Origin: Patescibacteria group bacterium | GTDB lineage: Bacteria; Patescibacteriota; WWE3; UBA101185; UBA10185 | Reading direction: 5' to 3' | Length of the DNA stretch: 17,983 nt | Assembly (NCBI GenBank): GCA_018818485.1 | Contig: JAHIRX010000009.1 | Coordinates: 1-17,983, forward strand | In this document: one piece after another, positions 1 through 7,722 of the stretch | Position numbering within the stretch: the stretch's first letter is position 1 | Layout: the number at the start of each line of letters is the position of its first letter | Made by a program: the position numbers and the translations under genes | Notes under the pieces: generated by a model | Seen by the model: only the letters and a program-made list of their open reading frames with translations | What the model was told of the DNA's origin: nothing | Database searches by the model: none

Positions 1-1325
1 GCTGAAGAATCTGCAAATACAGCACCTGTTAACATAGATCCAACTGCTGAAATATCTCCTGTTCCACCAGATGCCATGTTTTGCCATGTAGAACCATCAT
101 AGTAATACATAGATGTTCCGTCAGCATATATGTCACCAGTGTTAGGAGCTATTGGGGCTGATCCCGATCTTAGTCTGAAACTTGCGGATGTAGAGTTACT
201 TCCTGTTATATCTAAATAGGCAGTTGGGTTACTGGTTCCGATCCCAAGTCTGTTGAGTGTGTCATTCCAGAATAGATTAGTGGCATCTTGAGTTATTTTA
301 GTACCATCTCCGAACATAACACCTCCAGCAGTCACTGTTGTTCCATCTAGATAATTGAGCTCATCCGTTGTTACTGTAGCTCCATTTAAGATGTTTATCT
401 CTGTTGCTGTAGCAGTTACCTGAGTTCCACCAACTGACCAAGTACCTGCAAAATCAAAATCCCCATCATACGCAATACTACTTGCTAGATTTGCTCCATC
501 AATTACCCCATCCGCAATAACAGTATTTAAAAGTCCGGTACCAGTAACTTCTCCGTCTATGTCTAGCGCAGCTTCGAGTGTGTCTTCAGTAGTTTCATCT
601 ATAGCCAGGAGATTATTCATAGTCCCTATACCTGTGAATGTTAAAGTTGGGGTGTTTACGCCTCCCGAAAGAGTAGATAAGCCAGTAACTGACAGTGTGT
701 CTTCAACCGTCACTGGTGCAGTAAAAAAGCTTGGAATATTTACAGTATAGACAAAGTCTGAAACTCTGGCTCTCGCGGCAAGAACATTGTTTTTCAAATT
801 ACCTAAAATGTCTTGCTGTTGCTTGTTGCTGGTTATATTTCCTAGTATGTCAGGTAAATTTAATCCTGGAGCTAGTGTTAGAGCTATCGCTGTAATTAGA
901 GATACTGCTGCTAATATTGGGGCAAAGTTTATTTTAGGAAGTTTAAAATCTCTTTTGATACTTTCTCTTACTACTTTTTCAAGTTCAGTAGGTCTAAATT
1001 TGTTTGGTGTATAAACTGGTAGGGTAATGGTTTTTTGTGAAGAAAGCTTTTTGATTTTCCTCTTTTCCAGTACGACGGACTTGGTAATACTAGTATCCTG
1101 TAGTTTGTGTTTTAAACTGTTTATATCACTTAGTTTATATACTCTATAATTATTATTTGGGAGTCTTTCGGAAGAAATTTTACCTTCGTCTTCGTACCTT
1201 CGAAGAGTGGAGGGAGATATGTTTAATACTTTTGAAGCTTGGGATACTCTAAGATAACTAGATTTATGAAAATCATTATAATCGTTTGTATTTCTTTTAG
1301 TTTCTTTTTGGGCAGGCAGATCCAT
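1..1325 (-). CDS. MerR-headed membrane-anchored surface protein, paralogue of the 2067-7454 gene (C-terminus beyond window)
   Basis: The frame is open for 441 codons from the ATG at 1325 to the window edge, so the protein is partial at its C-terminus. Residues about 24-75 form a MerR/excisionase-like winged helix (SPSTLRRYEDEGKI, then a wing with RVYKLSDI). A basic linker follows, then one membrane helix at about 132-152, giving a cytoplasmic N-terminus. The exterior begins with a segment nearly parallel to the larger paralogue (TLTFTG, MNNLL, EVTGTGL, VIADGVID, AYDGDFDF). Tail-fibre-like units follow (TATEINILNG, DELNYLDG, RLGIGTSNP). The same domain order as its neighbour shows a tandem paralogue, but identity is patchy, so the duplication is not recent. 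A promoter lies about 50 bases upstream of the ATG. Function is unknown; adhesin, surface sensor or both are possible. Confidence 0.85.
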   Translation of the reverse strand, partial: MDLPAQKETKRNTNDYNDFHKSSYLRVSQASKVLNISPSTLRRYEDEGKISSERLPNNNYRVYKLSDINSLKHKLQDTSITKSVVLEKRKIKKLSSQKTITLPVYTPNKFRPTELEKVVRESIKRDFKLPKINFAPILAAVSLITAIALTLAPGLNLPDILGNITSNKQQQDILGNLKNNVLAARARVSDFVYTVNIPSFFTAPVTVEDTLSVTGLSTLSGGVNTPTLTFTGIGTMNNLLAIDETTEDTLEAALDIDGEVTGTGLLNTVIADGVIDGANLASSIAYDGDFDFAGTWSVGGTQVTATATEINILNGATVTTDELNYLDGTTVTAGGVMFGDGTKITQDATNLFWNDTLNRLGIGTSNPTAYLDITGSNSTSASFRLRSGSAPIAPNTGDIYADGTSMYYYDGSTWQNMASGGTGDISAVGSMLTGAVFADSS

Positions 1326-1378
1326 TATCAAAAACCTTGCTAAACCTTAATATGACAGCATTTAGTAAAGTTAATATA

Positions 1379-1407
1379 ATTTTATGATTTCTATGCATAT
1401 ATGTCAA
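1379..1407 (-). promoter_or_regulatory. Promoter for the partial surface-protein gene
   Basis: On the minus strand TTGACA (1407-1402) is followed after exactly 17 bases by TAAAAT (1384-1379). The predicted start near 1372 leaves a leader of about 47 nt before the ATG at 1325. The spacer contains the 8-base palindrome TATGCATA (1392-1399). Spacing and leader length resemble those of the other giant gene. Confidence 0.65.
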
Positions 1408-1431
1408 GGGTTTCTTGCTTTAATAGCAGTC

Positions 1432-1452
1432 TTTGGTAAGGTTTCGAAACCT
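1432..1452. repeat. Palindromic motif with TTTGGTAAGGTTT, copy 1
   Basis: TTTGGTAAGGTTT at 1432-1444 runs into the perfect 14-base palindrome AGGTTTCGAAACCT (1439-1452). It lies about 30 bases upstream of the -35 box of the left surface-protein gene, a fitting place for an activator or repressor site. The same 13 bases recur at 2023-2035. A related sequence, read on the minus strand as AAGGTTTAGCAAGG, lies near 1336-1350 in that gene's leader. Confidence 0.5.
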
Positions 1453-1925
1453 AAGTTTACTCGACTAAATCTTGCAGTAATTTAAAATGCTAAGAGGTTG
1501 GTAAGAATTATGACAAGTTGCATATTTTATAATCGTAGAATAACGGGTAAATATAGATAATATTTTCACAATTAATATATAACTGATAGTTTAAAGATAT
1601 GTTGAGTATGTAGCTAATATTAGGCTTAAATAAACGATCACACGTAGTACTCAAATACTAAAATATGCCCAGGGAAGCAGCTAGAGCCCCTATGTCTAAA
1701 ACAAGGTATATTCTAACTGTTTTTGTTATAACAACGGTACTTAGTAGTATTTTGATGTAGTCTATAAGACTTTTTAACGACTTTTAGCATTCTGTCCATT
1801 TCATACGTTCCCTTTACGGCACTCTAAGTACCCTGTTAGGCAAGGGAGCTGTATAAAAATCCCATGTTTATAAACTAGGATACTTTTCCTCTATTAGCTT
1901 GAGGTAAAAGCATATTCTGTATTGT

Positions 1926-1961
1926 CACCTATAGTAATTGATATGTGGCACCTATAGTAAT
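1926..1961. repeat. Two direct repeats of CACCTATAGTAAT, 23-base period
   Basis: CACCTATAGTAAT occurs at 1926-1938 and again at 1949-1961. The matching region continues with near-identical flanks (TGATAT versus GGATGG). The 23-base period is close to two helical turns, which would put both copies on the same DNA face. This suggests paired protein-binding sites, though a mobile-element end cannot be excluded. Confidence 0.5.
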
Positions 1962-2022
1962 GGATGGAGGGGTTAACCACATTTCCACTAATTAAAAGCA
2001 GTGATTTGTTTTAGATAAAGCA

Positions 2023-2042
2023 TTTGGTAAGGTTTGCTAAAC
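2023..2042. repeat. Palindromic motif with TTTGGTAAGGTTT, copy 2
   Basis: TTTGGTAAGGTTT at 2023-2035 leads into the imperfect dyad GTTTGCTAAAC (2032-2042), just past the stop codon of the 1795-residue gene. The 13-base identity with 1432-1444, about 590 bases away, is unlikely to be chance even in AT-rich DNA. It may be a shared regulatory site or the border of an old duplication. Confidence 0.45.
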
Positions 2043-2066
2043 ATTGTATTTTGAGTGCTAACGAGA

Positions 2067-5000
2067 TTATTTGGTATCTACGACTAACCAATCAAATGTT
2101 ATATCTTCAGGAGCTGCTTTTGTAAGCGAGACCTCAAACCCTTGGTTGGGTATTTTGTTAGTTACAGCCATAAGTGCTTCTACAAGCTTAGTAGGGGTAA
2201 TCATTACCTTTGATTCTATAGTTATGGCATCTGTTGCAACAAATATTGTCATATCTCCTGCTTTAATTACACTGCTTCCAGCAGTTTTATTGTTTTCAAG
2301 GATTAGTTTATTAATTGTCATACTTCCATCGGGTTCGAACATTACCTTACCGTCGAACATATCAATATTACCAGAGAGGGTTTTTTGAAGGTAAAGTGTT
2401 TGTAGTTGACAAAGTATGCCGGAAGAACATTGTGGTCCTGCTATGTTTATCGAGTTTTCTAAAGTATCCACTTCTACCTGGCCTGCAAGTATATTTCCCC
2501 CTACATTTAGGTTATTTAGTGTCAAATCTCCAAGTATATTCATATCTACTGATGCAACTAGTGCTTTTTCCTCTTTAGACAAACTAAATGTGGTAGAAAA
2601 GTCAATAAACTCACTGACATTATCAAGTATTTCATTTCTAAGCTCTAGAATCTCTTCTAAAACGTTATTTGATGTGTTATTGGCTACAACATCGTTTGCA
2701 ATACTAAACCATGTTGGGTCTACTAGAATTAGAATAGTTTCTTTACCACCATACCAATTTTCTAAAGCTACTCCCACAACCCTTCCTGTACCTATTGCTT
2801 TTTTACCAAATCCAGGAATATCGGATGATGTAATGTAATCTCCAGCTGAGATAGTAGGGGAGTTAGGTGATATTTTTACTGGAACTCGACCAGAAAGAGC
2901 TACTAGTTTTCTGTTATCTCTTTCTATTCCCATTTTAATATTTGCATTTGAGGATATTATTCCGATCACTCTATTATCAAAACTACCATCAGATTTTGTA
3001 ATAATAGGGGATTTATATTCGTCTAGATTTCCCGTTACTACAACAATATCTCCTGCTTCTAGAGAATTATCATTTACGGTATACCACTCTGCAACATCAG
3101 CACCACTTTCCAGAATATTAAGTCTAAGTGTTTGAGTATTTTGGCTATTATTATATAGACGAACTGTAGTGTTATTTGGTTGTTCAATTTTGTACTTTTT
3201 GTTGCTTTGATAAAGCTCTTTGATCTCTCCAGGTGATAGAGCTCTATCATATACAAACACCTCATCCATACTTCCGTTCCATTTATCGCTGGATTGATTA
3301 TCATCAACACCTAGTAAAAAAGGGTCGGAGTTGCTTATAGAGTAAGTTGATATTAATGAGTAGTCTGATGCAACCTCCTCACCGTCTACGTAGAGTTTGA
3401 TTGAGCTAGTACTATTTTTAACAGCGACAACATGGTGCCACGTACCATCATCATAATCTGCATTTACCGTTGTAGCAGTATCTTCGGGAAAGGATATGTC
3501 GTCGTCGTCAATAGCAAATGTTATATCTCCATCGGATTCCATGTATAGTTTATATCCACCAGAACTTGAAGTTACCTGAGACGCTTCTGCACCTGGTGTG
3601 GTTGTGCCACTACTAGAAGTAGAGTACTGAATGTATATTCTTCCGTTTCCCCCATCTGCATAGGCTGTACCTCCTAAACCATCAACTAGGTTGGAGCCCA
3701 GTGTTAAAGTGTTAGCATTTAGAATTACCGAACCACCTGATCCAGAACCACCATTTCCTGAACTTCCTGTATTGGCAACACCACTTCCGCCTTTAGAATA
3801 TATATTCCCACTTAAGGAAATATTGTTTGCTGCTATATATAATATTCCTCCTCCCGCACCACCATCTCCACCGTTACTAGTCCAACTACCACCACCTCCT
3901 CCTCCAGAACCAAAGAATATGGAGGATGAGAGATCAGAAGAACCATAAGTGTTACCCCCAGCTCCCCCCGTTCCGCTAGCACCATTGACTATTCCCGTTT
4001 CTCCAATACTTCCGTAACCCCCGCCCCCTCCATTATCTCCACCATCTCCCGTCCCCACATATGTGTAACCCCCTCCTCCTCCACCATCATTTGCGCTTGT
4101 TGAAACAGATCCGGTACCTTTTATTGACTCACCTTGGCTACCAGTTGCAGTTCCAGATCCTTTTGCACCACCTCTGTAACCTTTCGCACTTACTGTAATT
4201 GAACCCCCTCCTTCTATAGTTACTGTTCCACTAGCCTTAAAAGCTACTATCCCTGTGTAATAGCCTGCACTGCCTGTTGGTGTTGTTGCAAGACCATCCC
4301 AAGCACTAGCAGTAAGAGAACCACCATTTGCTATAGTTACATCTTCATAATTTGGTATTCTTTGGATAATAACCTTTTGATTAGATGCGGTTGTTCCATC
4401 GAAGGATACTGTTATCGGTTCGGTGAATGTTACTGTAGTAGATGTTACTGATTCTACTTTCATTATTTCGTAATTACCTACGTCTCCTACATCTCCACTA
4501 GCCCCCTGAAGATTAATTAGTAATACCTCGTCACCTACGGCAATACCATTTGATAGTGTCACAGTTGTGTATCTTGTTGCAGATGAGGAGCCGTCAGTTG
4601 GAGTGACAACTCTGTAGGCTATTCCGTCTGCGTAACTCCTTCCTGTAGCTATTGTTTCAGTATTTATGTTCTTAGCAATGGATATTGTGATGTCTCCATC
4701 GAGACCATCTCCAAGCTCGTCTAGGGCCGCAGAGTCTGAATATTTTGAAATTATGTACTCAGGACTTGTACCAGACATTGTAGAATGTTTAAACCATCCT
4801 CCTAGAGTGAATGAGTCATCCTCAAAGTCTAAGTTATTATTATCATCACAAGTTGTAGTTGTTGCTGGATCTGAGGTAGAGCAGAAATAGTCGTTACCAC
4901 TAAGCTCTAATCCCCAGTTAATCTTTCCTATAATTTGATAGTTTGGATCAGATTTGGAGACCAAATCATTTGTAGCTGTACCCTCTGCATTATCAAGATT

Positions 5001-7454
5001 TCCTGAGTTTTCATCCATCCTAAACCATGTTACAAGTTCTGGATCTTCAGTATTATGGTCTGTTCCTGCAAAATCATCAATTTCTGTCCAAGTACCACTG
5101 ATGCCTTCAATCCATCCAGTTGCTAATACATCAAATGTAGGTTGAGAATGGGCAACTTCTATATAGCTTCCGGCAGGTACAGTACCACTATTTGAGTATA
5201 GAGTGACTCCACCAGTATCAAGTTGTGTTCCATTCCAAAATAAGCTTCCACTAACATTATAAAGTCTATCTGTAGTAGGGGATGGGGCAGTGGTTTGTGC
5301 AAGATAAACTCTTCCGTTTACCATAAGTCTTTCACTTGGTGCTGTGTTTCCTAACCCCACAAAGGCAGTTTGTTTGTCTAGGAAAAAGTTGTTATCGTTA
5401 ATAGAAAAATCGTTAGTAAAATTGAAATTTGTATATGACACACTATCAAAGGCTATGTCGTTATCTGCTATTAGTAAGTCCCCATCTACATCAAATATAG
5501 CTCCGGAATTAATAGTTAAAGTACCCGATGTATATTGATCAGAAGTATCTGATCTTAAAAATGAAGTAGAGTCAAACCCATCTAAACTTCCAGCATCTAT
5601 ACCGGTTGGATTGACCCAAGAGGGTGGGGCCGTCCCGTTTGCTTGTAAAATATATCCTGAAGTTCCTTCACCAGTATTTGCAAATTTTGATCCATCTGTA
5701 TAAACTACCCCAATAGAAGATATTGAAATTCCGTCTAAGTAATTTAGCTCAGATGTAGAAGAGGTCATACCGTTCAAGACATTAATTTCATTAGCAGTTG
5801 CGGTTACACCAGAACCGTTTAAATAAAAACTTCCCAAGATATCTAAGTAGTTTCCAGACGCAATATATAAAGTACCTCCACCAGAAACATCAAAGGTGTC
5901 AGTAGCATCAGATCGTAAAAATTGTAATGAGTCTATCCCGTCTAAAGTATCGGCTTGTCCAATTGTTAATCCTGCAGGATTATTCCAAGTTGGAGTGGAT
6001 GACCCTTTCGAGATTAAAAAGTAACCGTTTGGAGCTGTTCCGGTGTTTGCAAATTTTGACCCATCTCCATGTATAACACCCCCAGATTCTACTGATGATC
6101 CATCTAGATAATTTAATTCGGTACCAGTAGATGTAACTTGGATTCCGCCTAGGTACAAACCTGTCGTATTTGTATTGCCGTTGACATCTAGTTTATACCC
6201 TGGATTTGTTGTACCTATGCCTACGTTACCTTCGTAATAAACTTCAGTCCCATTTAGTGTCCAAAGACCACTGTCGGTTAGATCGTTCCAGGTAGCTCCA
6301 TTGTAGTAGTAAATGTTTGTTCCATCTGAATAAAAGTCACCTGTATTTGGTGAGGTCGGGGCCGTACCTGATCTAACTCTTAAACTTGCCGAAGTAGCTG
6401 TAGCACCTAAAAGGTCCAAGGAGGCAGTAGGGGAATTAGTACCAATTCCAAGCCTTTTTAAAGTATTGTTCCAGAAAAAGCTAATAGAATCTTGAGTAAA
6501 TTTAGAACCATCTCCAAAAATTATACCTCCTGTAGAAACAGCAGCACTACTTAAGTAATTTAATTCAGATGCTGTTGCACTAATTTGGCTCCCACCTATA
6601 GATATTGTTCCTGTGAAATCAAAATCTCCATCATATGCTATGTCACTAGCTAGTTTAGTTTCATCTATAACCCCATCTGCTATAACAACATCACCTAAAC
6701 CTGTTCCTGTAACCTCTCCATTAATGTTTAAAGCCTCTTCTAGTGTGGTTTTAGTAGTGTCATTAATGCCTAAAAGGTTATTCATTGTTGCTGGGTTAGT
6801 GAAAGTTAGAGTGTTTGTTGTTAGCCCTCCTAATATATTTACTAATCCTTCAGCAGTTAAAGTTTCTCCAGTAGTAACTTCAGCATTAAAGATGCTTGGA
6901 ATATTAACGTTAAATATAAAGTCCGTTATTTTTCCTTTGGCTGCAAGTACATCAGAAGATCTAACACTTGCTGTTTTTGGTCTATCTTTTGATCCTAAAA
7001 TATTTTTTAAAGAGTAGGGTAGGTCTGTACCTAAAGTTGCTGTAAAAAGTGAGATTGAGAATAGAAATAAAATACCTAAAAGAAGGTTATTTAGATTTTT
7101 TACACCTTTTATAGTTGTTTCTAATTTTTCGTTTAGCTCGAAGTATTTTGTTTTATCTTTGTGGTGTTTGTGTTTAGATTTAGCTTTCTCTTTTCTTTCT
7201 TCATACTTTTCTTCTTTTACATATTGCTTATTTTGGATTTTTTCTTGAAGTTTTTTTACATCATCAATGTTGTAGAGTCTGTGTCCATTTGGAAGTCTAA
7301 CAGGAATAATATCACCCTTTTCTTCTAATCTTCTTAGTGTGTGTGGAGAAATGCCTAGTAGTCTAGAGGCCCAAGTAATTTTGACATAGTTGGTACCAAT
7401 TTGTTGAGACTTACGAGTAAATTTTGTTGTATTTCTAAAGGCAGGATCTTGCAT
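2067..7454 (-). CDS. Giant surface protein: MerR-type DNA-binding head, one membrane helix, tail-fibre-like and LamG exterior
   Basis: This 1795-residue protein has a cytoplasmic MerR-like helix-turn-helix (about 23-74, SPHTLRRLEEKGDI), a Lys/His-rich linker (75-118) and a membrane helix (about 123-141). Outside follow tail-fibre-like units with TASELNYL, NEINVLNG and GIGTTNP motifs. A LamG/concanavalin-type fold starts near 820, is interrupted at about 905-1297 by an insertion with a glycine-rich core (about 1085-1250), and resumes at GGYKLYMESDGD. A domain at about 1466-1605 (GDYITSSDIPG) aligns with the exterior of the c-like subunit encoded divergently at 7723. A short coiled coil and a beta-rich tail end the protein. 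There is no cleavable signal peptide; the membrane helix should act as anchor. The ATG at 7454 is chosen because an in-frame TAA lies shortly upstream. Family knowledge supports adhesion or glycan binding for the exterior. That the head binds DNA is inferred. Confidence 0.9.
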   Translation of the reverse strand: MQDPAFRNTTKFTRKSQQIGTNYVKITWASRLLGISPHTLRRLEEKGDIIPVRLPNGHRLYNIDDVKKLQEKIQNKQYVKEEKYEERKEKAKSKHKHHKDKTKYFELNEKLETTIKGVKNLNNLLLGILFLFSISLFTATLGTDLPYSLKNILGSKDRPKTASVRSSDVLAAKGKITDFIFNVNIPSIFNAEVTTGETLTAEGLVNILGGLTTNTLTFTNPATMNNLLGINDTTKTTLEEALNINGEVTGTGLGDVVIADGVIDETKLASDIAYDGDFDFTGTISIGGSQISATASELNYLSSAAVSTGGIIFGDGSKFTQDSISFFWNNTLKRLGIGTNSPTASLDLLGATATSASLRVRSGTAPTSPNTGDFYSDGTNIYYYNGATWNDLTDSGLWTLNGTEVYYEGNVGIGTTNPGYKLDVNGNTNTTGLYLGGIQVTSTGTELNYLDGSSVESGGVIHGDGSKFANTGTAPNGYFLISKGSSTPTWNNPAGLTIGQADTLDGIDSLQFLRSDATDTFDVSGGGTLYIASGNYLDILGSFYLNGSGVTATANEINVLNGMTSSTSELNYLDGISISSIGVVYTDGSKFANTGEGTSGYILQANGTAPPSWVNPTGIDAGSLDGFDSTSFLRSDTSDQYTSGTLTINSGAIFDVDGDLLIADNDIAFDSVSYTNFNFTNDFSINDNNFFLDKQTAFVGLGNTAPSERLMVNGRVYLAQTTAPSPTTDRLYNVSGSLFWNGTQLDTGGVTLYSNSGTVPAGSYIEVAHSQPTFDVLATGWIEGISGTWTEIDDFAGTDHNTEDPELVTWFRMDENSGNLDNAEGTATNDLVSKSDPNYQIIGKINWGLELSGNDYFCSTSDPATTTTCDDNNNLDFEDDSFTLGGWFKHSTMSGTSPEYIISKYSDSAALDELGDGLDGDITISIAKNINTETIATGRSYADGIAYRVVTPTDGSSSATRYTTVTLSNGIAVGDEVLLINLQGASGDVGDVGNYEIMKVESVTSTTVTFTEPITVSFDGTTASNQKVIIQRIPNYEDVTIANGGSLTASAWDGLATTPTGSAGYYTGIVAFKASGTVTIEGGGSITVSAKGYRGGAKGSGTATGSQGESIKGTGSVSTSANDGGGGGGYTYVGTGDGGDNGGGGGYGSIGETGIVNGASGTGGAGGNTYGSSDLSSSIFFGSGGGGGGSWTSNGGDGGAGGGILYIAANNISLSGNIYSKGGSGVANTGSSGNGGSGSGGSVILNANTLTLGSNLVDGLGGTAYADGGNGRIYIQYSTSSSGTTTPGAEASQVTSSSGGYKLYMESDGDITFAIDDDDISFPEDTATTVNADYDDGTWHHVVAVKNSTSSIKLYVDGEEVASDYSLISTYSISNSDPFLLGVDDNQSSDKWNGSMDEVFVYDRALSPGEIKELYQSNKKYKIEQPNNTTVRLYNNSQNTQTLRLNILESGADVAEWYTVNDNSLEAGDIVVVTGNLDEYKSPIITKSDGSFDNRVIGIISSNANIKMGIERDNRKLVALSGRVPVKISPNSPTISAGDYITSSDIPGFGKKAIGTGRVVGVALENWYGGKETILILVDPTWFSIANDVVANNTSNNVLEEILELRNEILDNVSEFIDFSTTFSLSKEEKALVASVDMNILGDLTLNNLNVGGNILAGQVEVDTLENSINIAGPQCSSGILCQLQTLYLQKTLSGNIDMFDGKVMFEPDGSMTINKLILENNKTAGSSVIKAGDMTIFVATDAITIESKVMITPTKLVEALMAVTNKIPNQGFEVSLTKAAPEDITFDWLVVDTK

Positions 7455-7471
7455 AGGCAGTCGACATCTAG

Positions 7472-7502
7472 AAAGCTGAAATTACAGCTTTTGAGAAGTC
7501 TC
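7472..7502 (-). promoter_or_regulatory. Hairpins in the leader of the giant surface-protein mRNA
   Basis: The arms AAAGCTG (7472-7478) and CAGCTTT (7485-7491) form a perfect 7-base-pair stem with a 6-base loop. Beside it is the smaller GAGA-ag-TCTC (7493-7502). Both fall in the predicted leader. There is no T run after the stem, so it is not an intrinsic terminator. No Shine-Dalgarno sequence precedes the ATG at 7454. Confidence 0.45.
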
Positions 7503-7512
7503 CAATATGATA

Positions 7513-7541
7513 ATAATAGATAGTTGATTAAACTATGTCAA
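7513..7541 (-). promoter_or_regulatory. Promoter of the giant surface protein with a dyad in its spacer
   Basis: On the minus strand TTGACA (7541-7536) and TATTAT (7518-7513) are separated by exactly 17 bases, a near-consensus pair. The spacer contains the inverted repeat TAGTT-gatta-AACTA (7521-7535). MerR-family operators characteristically lie between -35 and -10, usually with longer 19-20 base spacers, so autoregulation by the protein's own head is possible but not shown. Transcription should start near 7506, giving a leader of about 52 nt. Confidence 0.7.
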
Positions 7542-7686
7542 CGATTTCCAACCTTAGTCTGAGGCATTCATCTGCTTTCTTAATTTTTCCATTTTGTCTT
7601 ACTTTTATTAGCAATCAGTTAAGCTTCTCTGCTTTGGTCTCTTTTTGGTTGGTTTTTAGAGAGATAGGGGAGTAAGTAAGTCAATG

Positions 7687-7715
7687 TTGACTAGCCATAT
7701 TTTTTAACTTACTCT
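7687..7715 (+). promoter_or_regulatory. Promoter of the ATPase cluster, probably leaderless
   Basis: TTGACT (7687-7692) is followed after 17 bases by TACTCT (7710-7715), a good -35 with a weak -10. Transcription would begin at about 7722, next to the ATG at 7723, where no Shine-Dalgarno sequence exists. The promoter is embedded in inverted repeats: AGTAAGT (7671-7677) against ACTTACT (7707-7713), and TCAA-tg-TTGA (7681-7690). These could bind a regulator. Confidence 0.5.
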
Positions 7716-7722
7716 TATATCA

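Larger units (their letters stand above)
1326..2066. other. Gene-free stretch between the two giant surface-protein genes
   Basis: About 740 very AT-rich bases with no convincing coding region on either strand. It holds the promoter of the left gene, two direct repeats of CACCTATAGTAAT, two copies of TTTGGTAAGGTTT, several perfect palindromes (AGGTTTCGAAACCT at 1439-1452, TTGTTATAACAA at 1723-1734, GTTTATAAAC at 1866-1875) and a small hairpin with a T run (1759-1775). A locally GC-richer patch at about 1670-1690 has no recognised identity. No good intrinsic terminator for the gene ending at 2067 was found. Confidence 0.6.

Noticed and set aside
559..1014. Two short plus-strand open frames
   Set aside because: They lie opposite the well-supported partial surface-protein gene, with no ribosome site or recognisable product.
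1326..2066. CRISPR array or insertion sequence
   Set aside because: Only two short repeats with one spacing exist, and there is no transposase or clear terminal inverted repeats.
3691..3948. Proline-rich open frame on the plus strand
   Set aside because: It is the opposite strand of the glycine-rich core of the giant protein; GGN codons read as proline codons in reverse.
2067..7454. Prophage tail-fibre gene
   Set aside because: Tail-fibre-like repeats are present, but no phage structural, packaging or integrase genes lie nearby, and the protein has a membrane helix with a MerR-like head.
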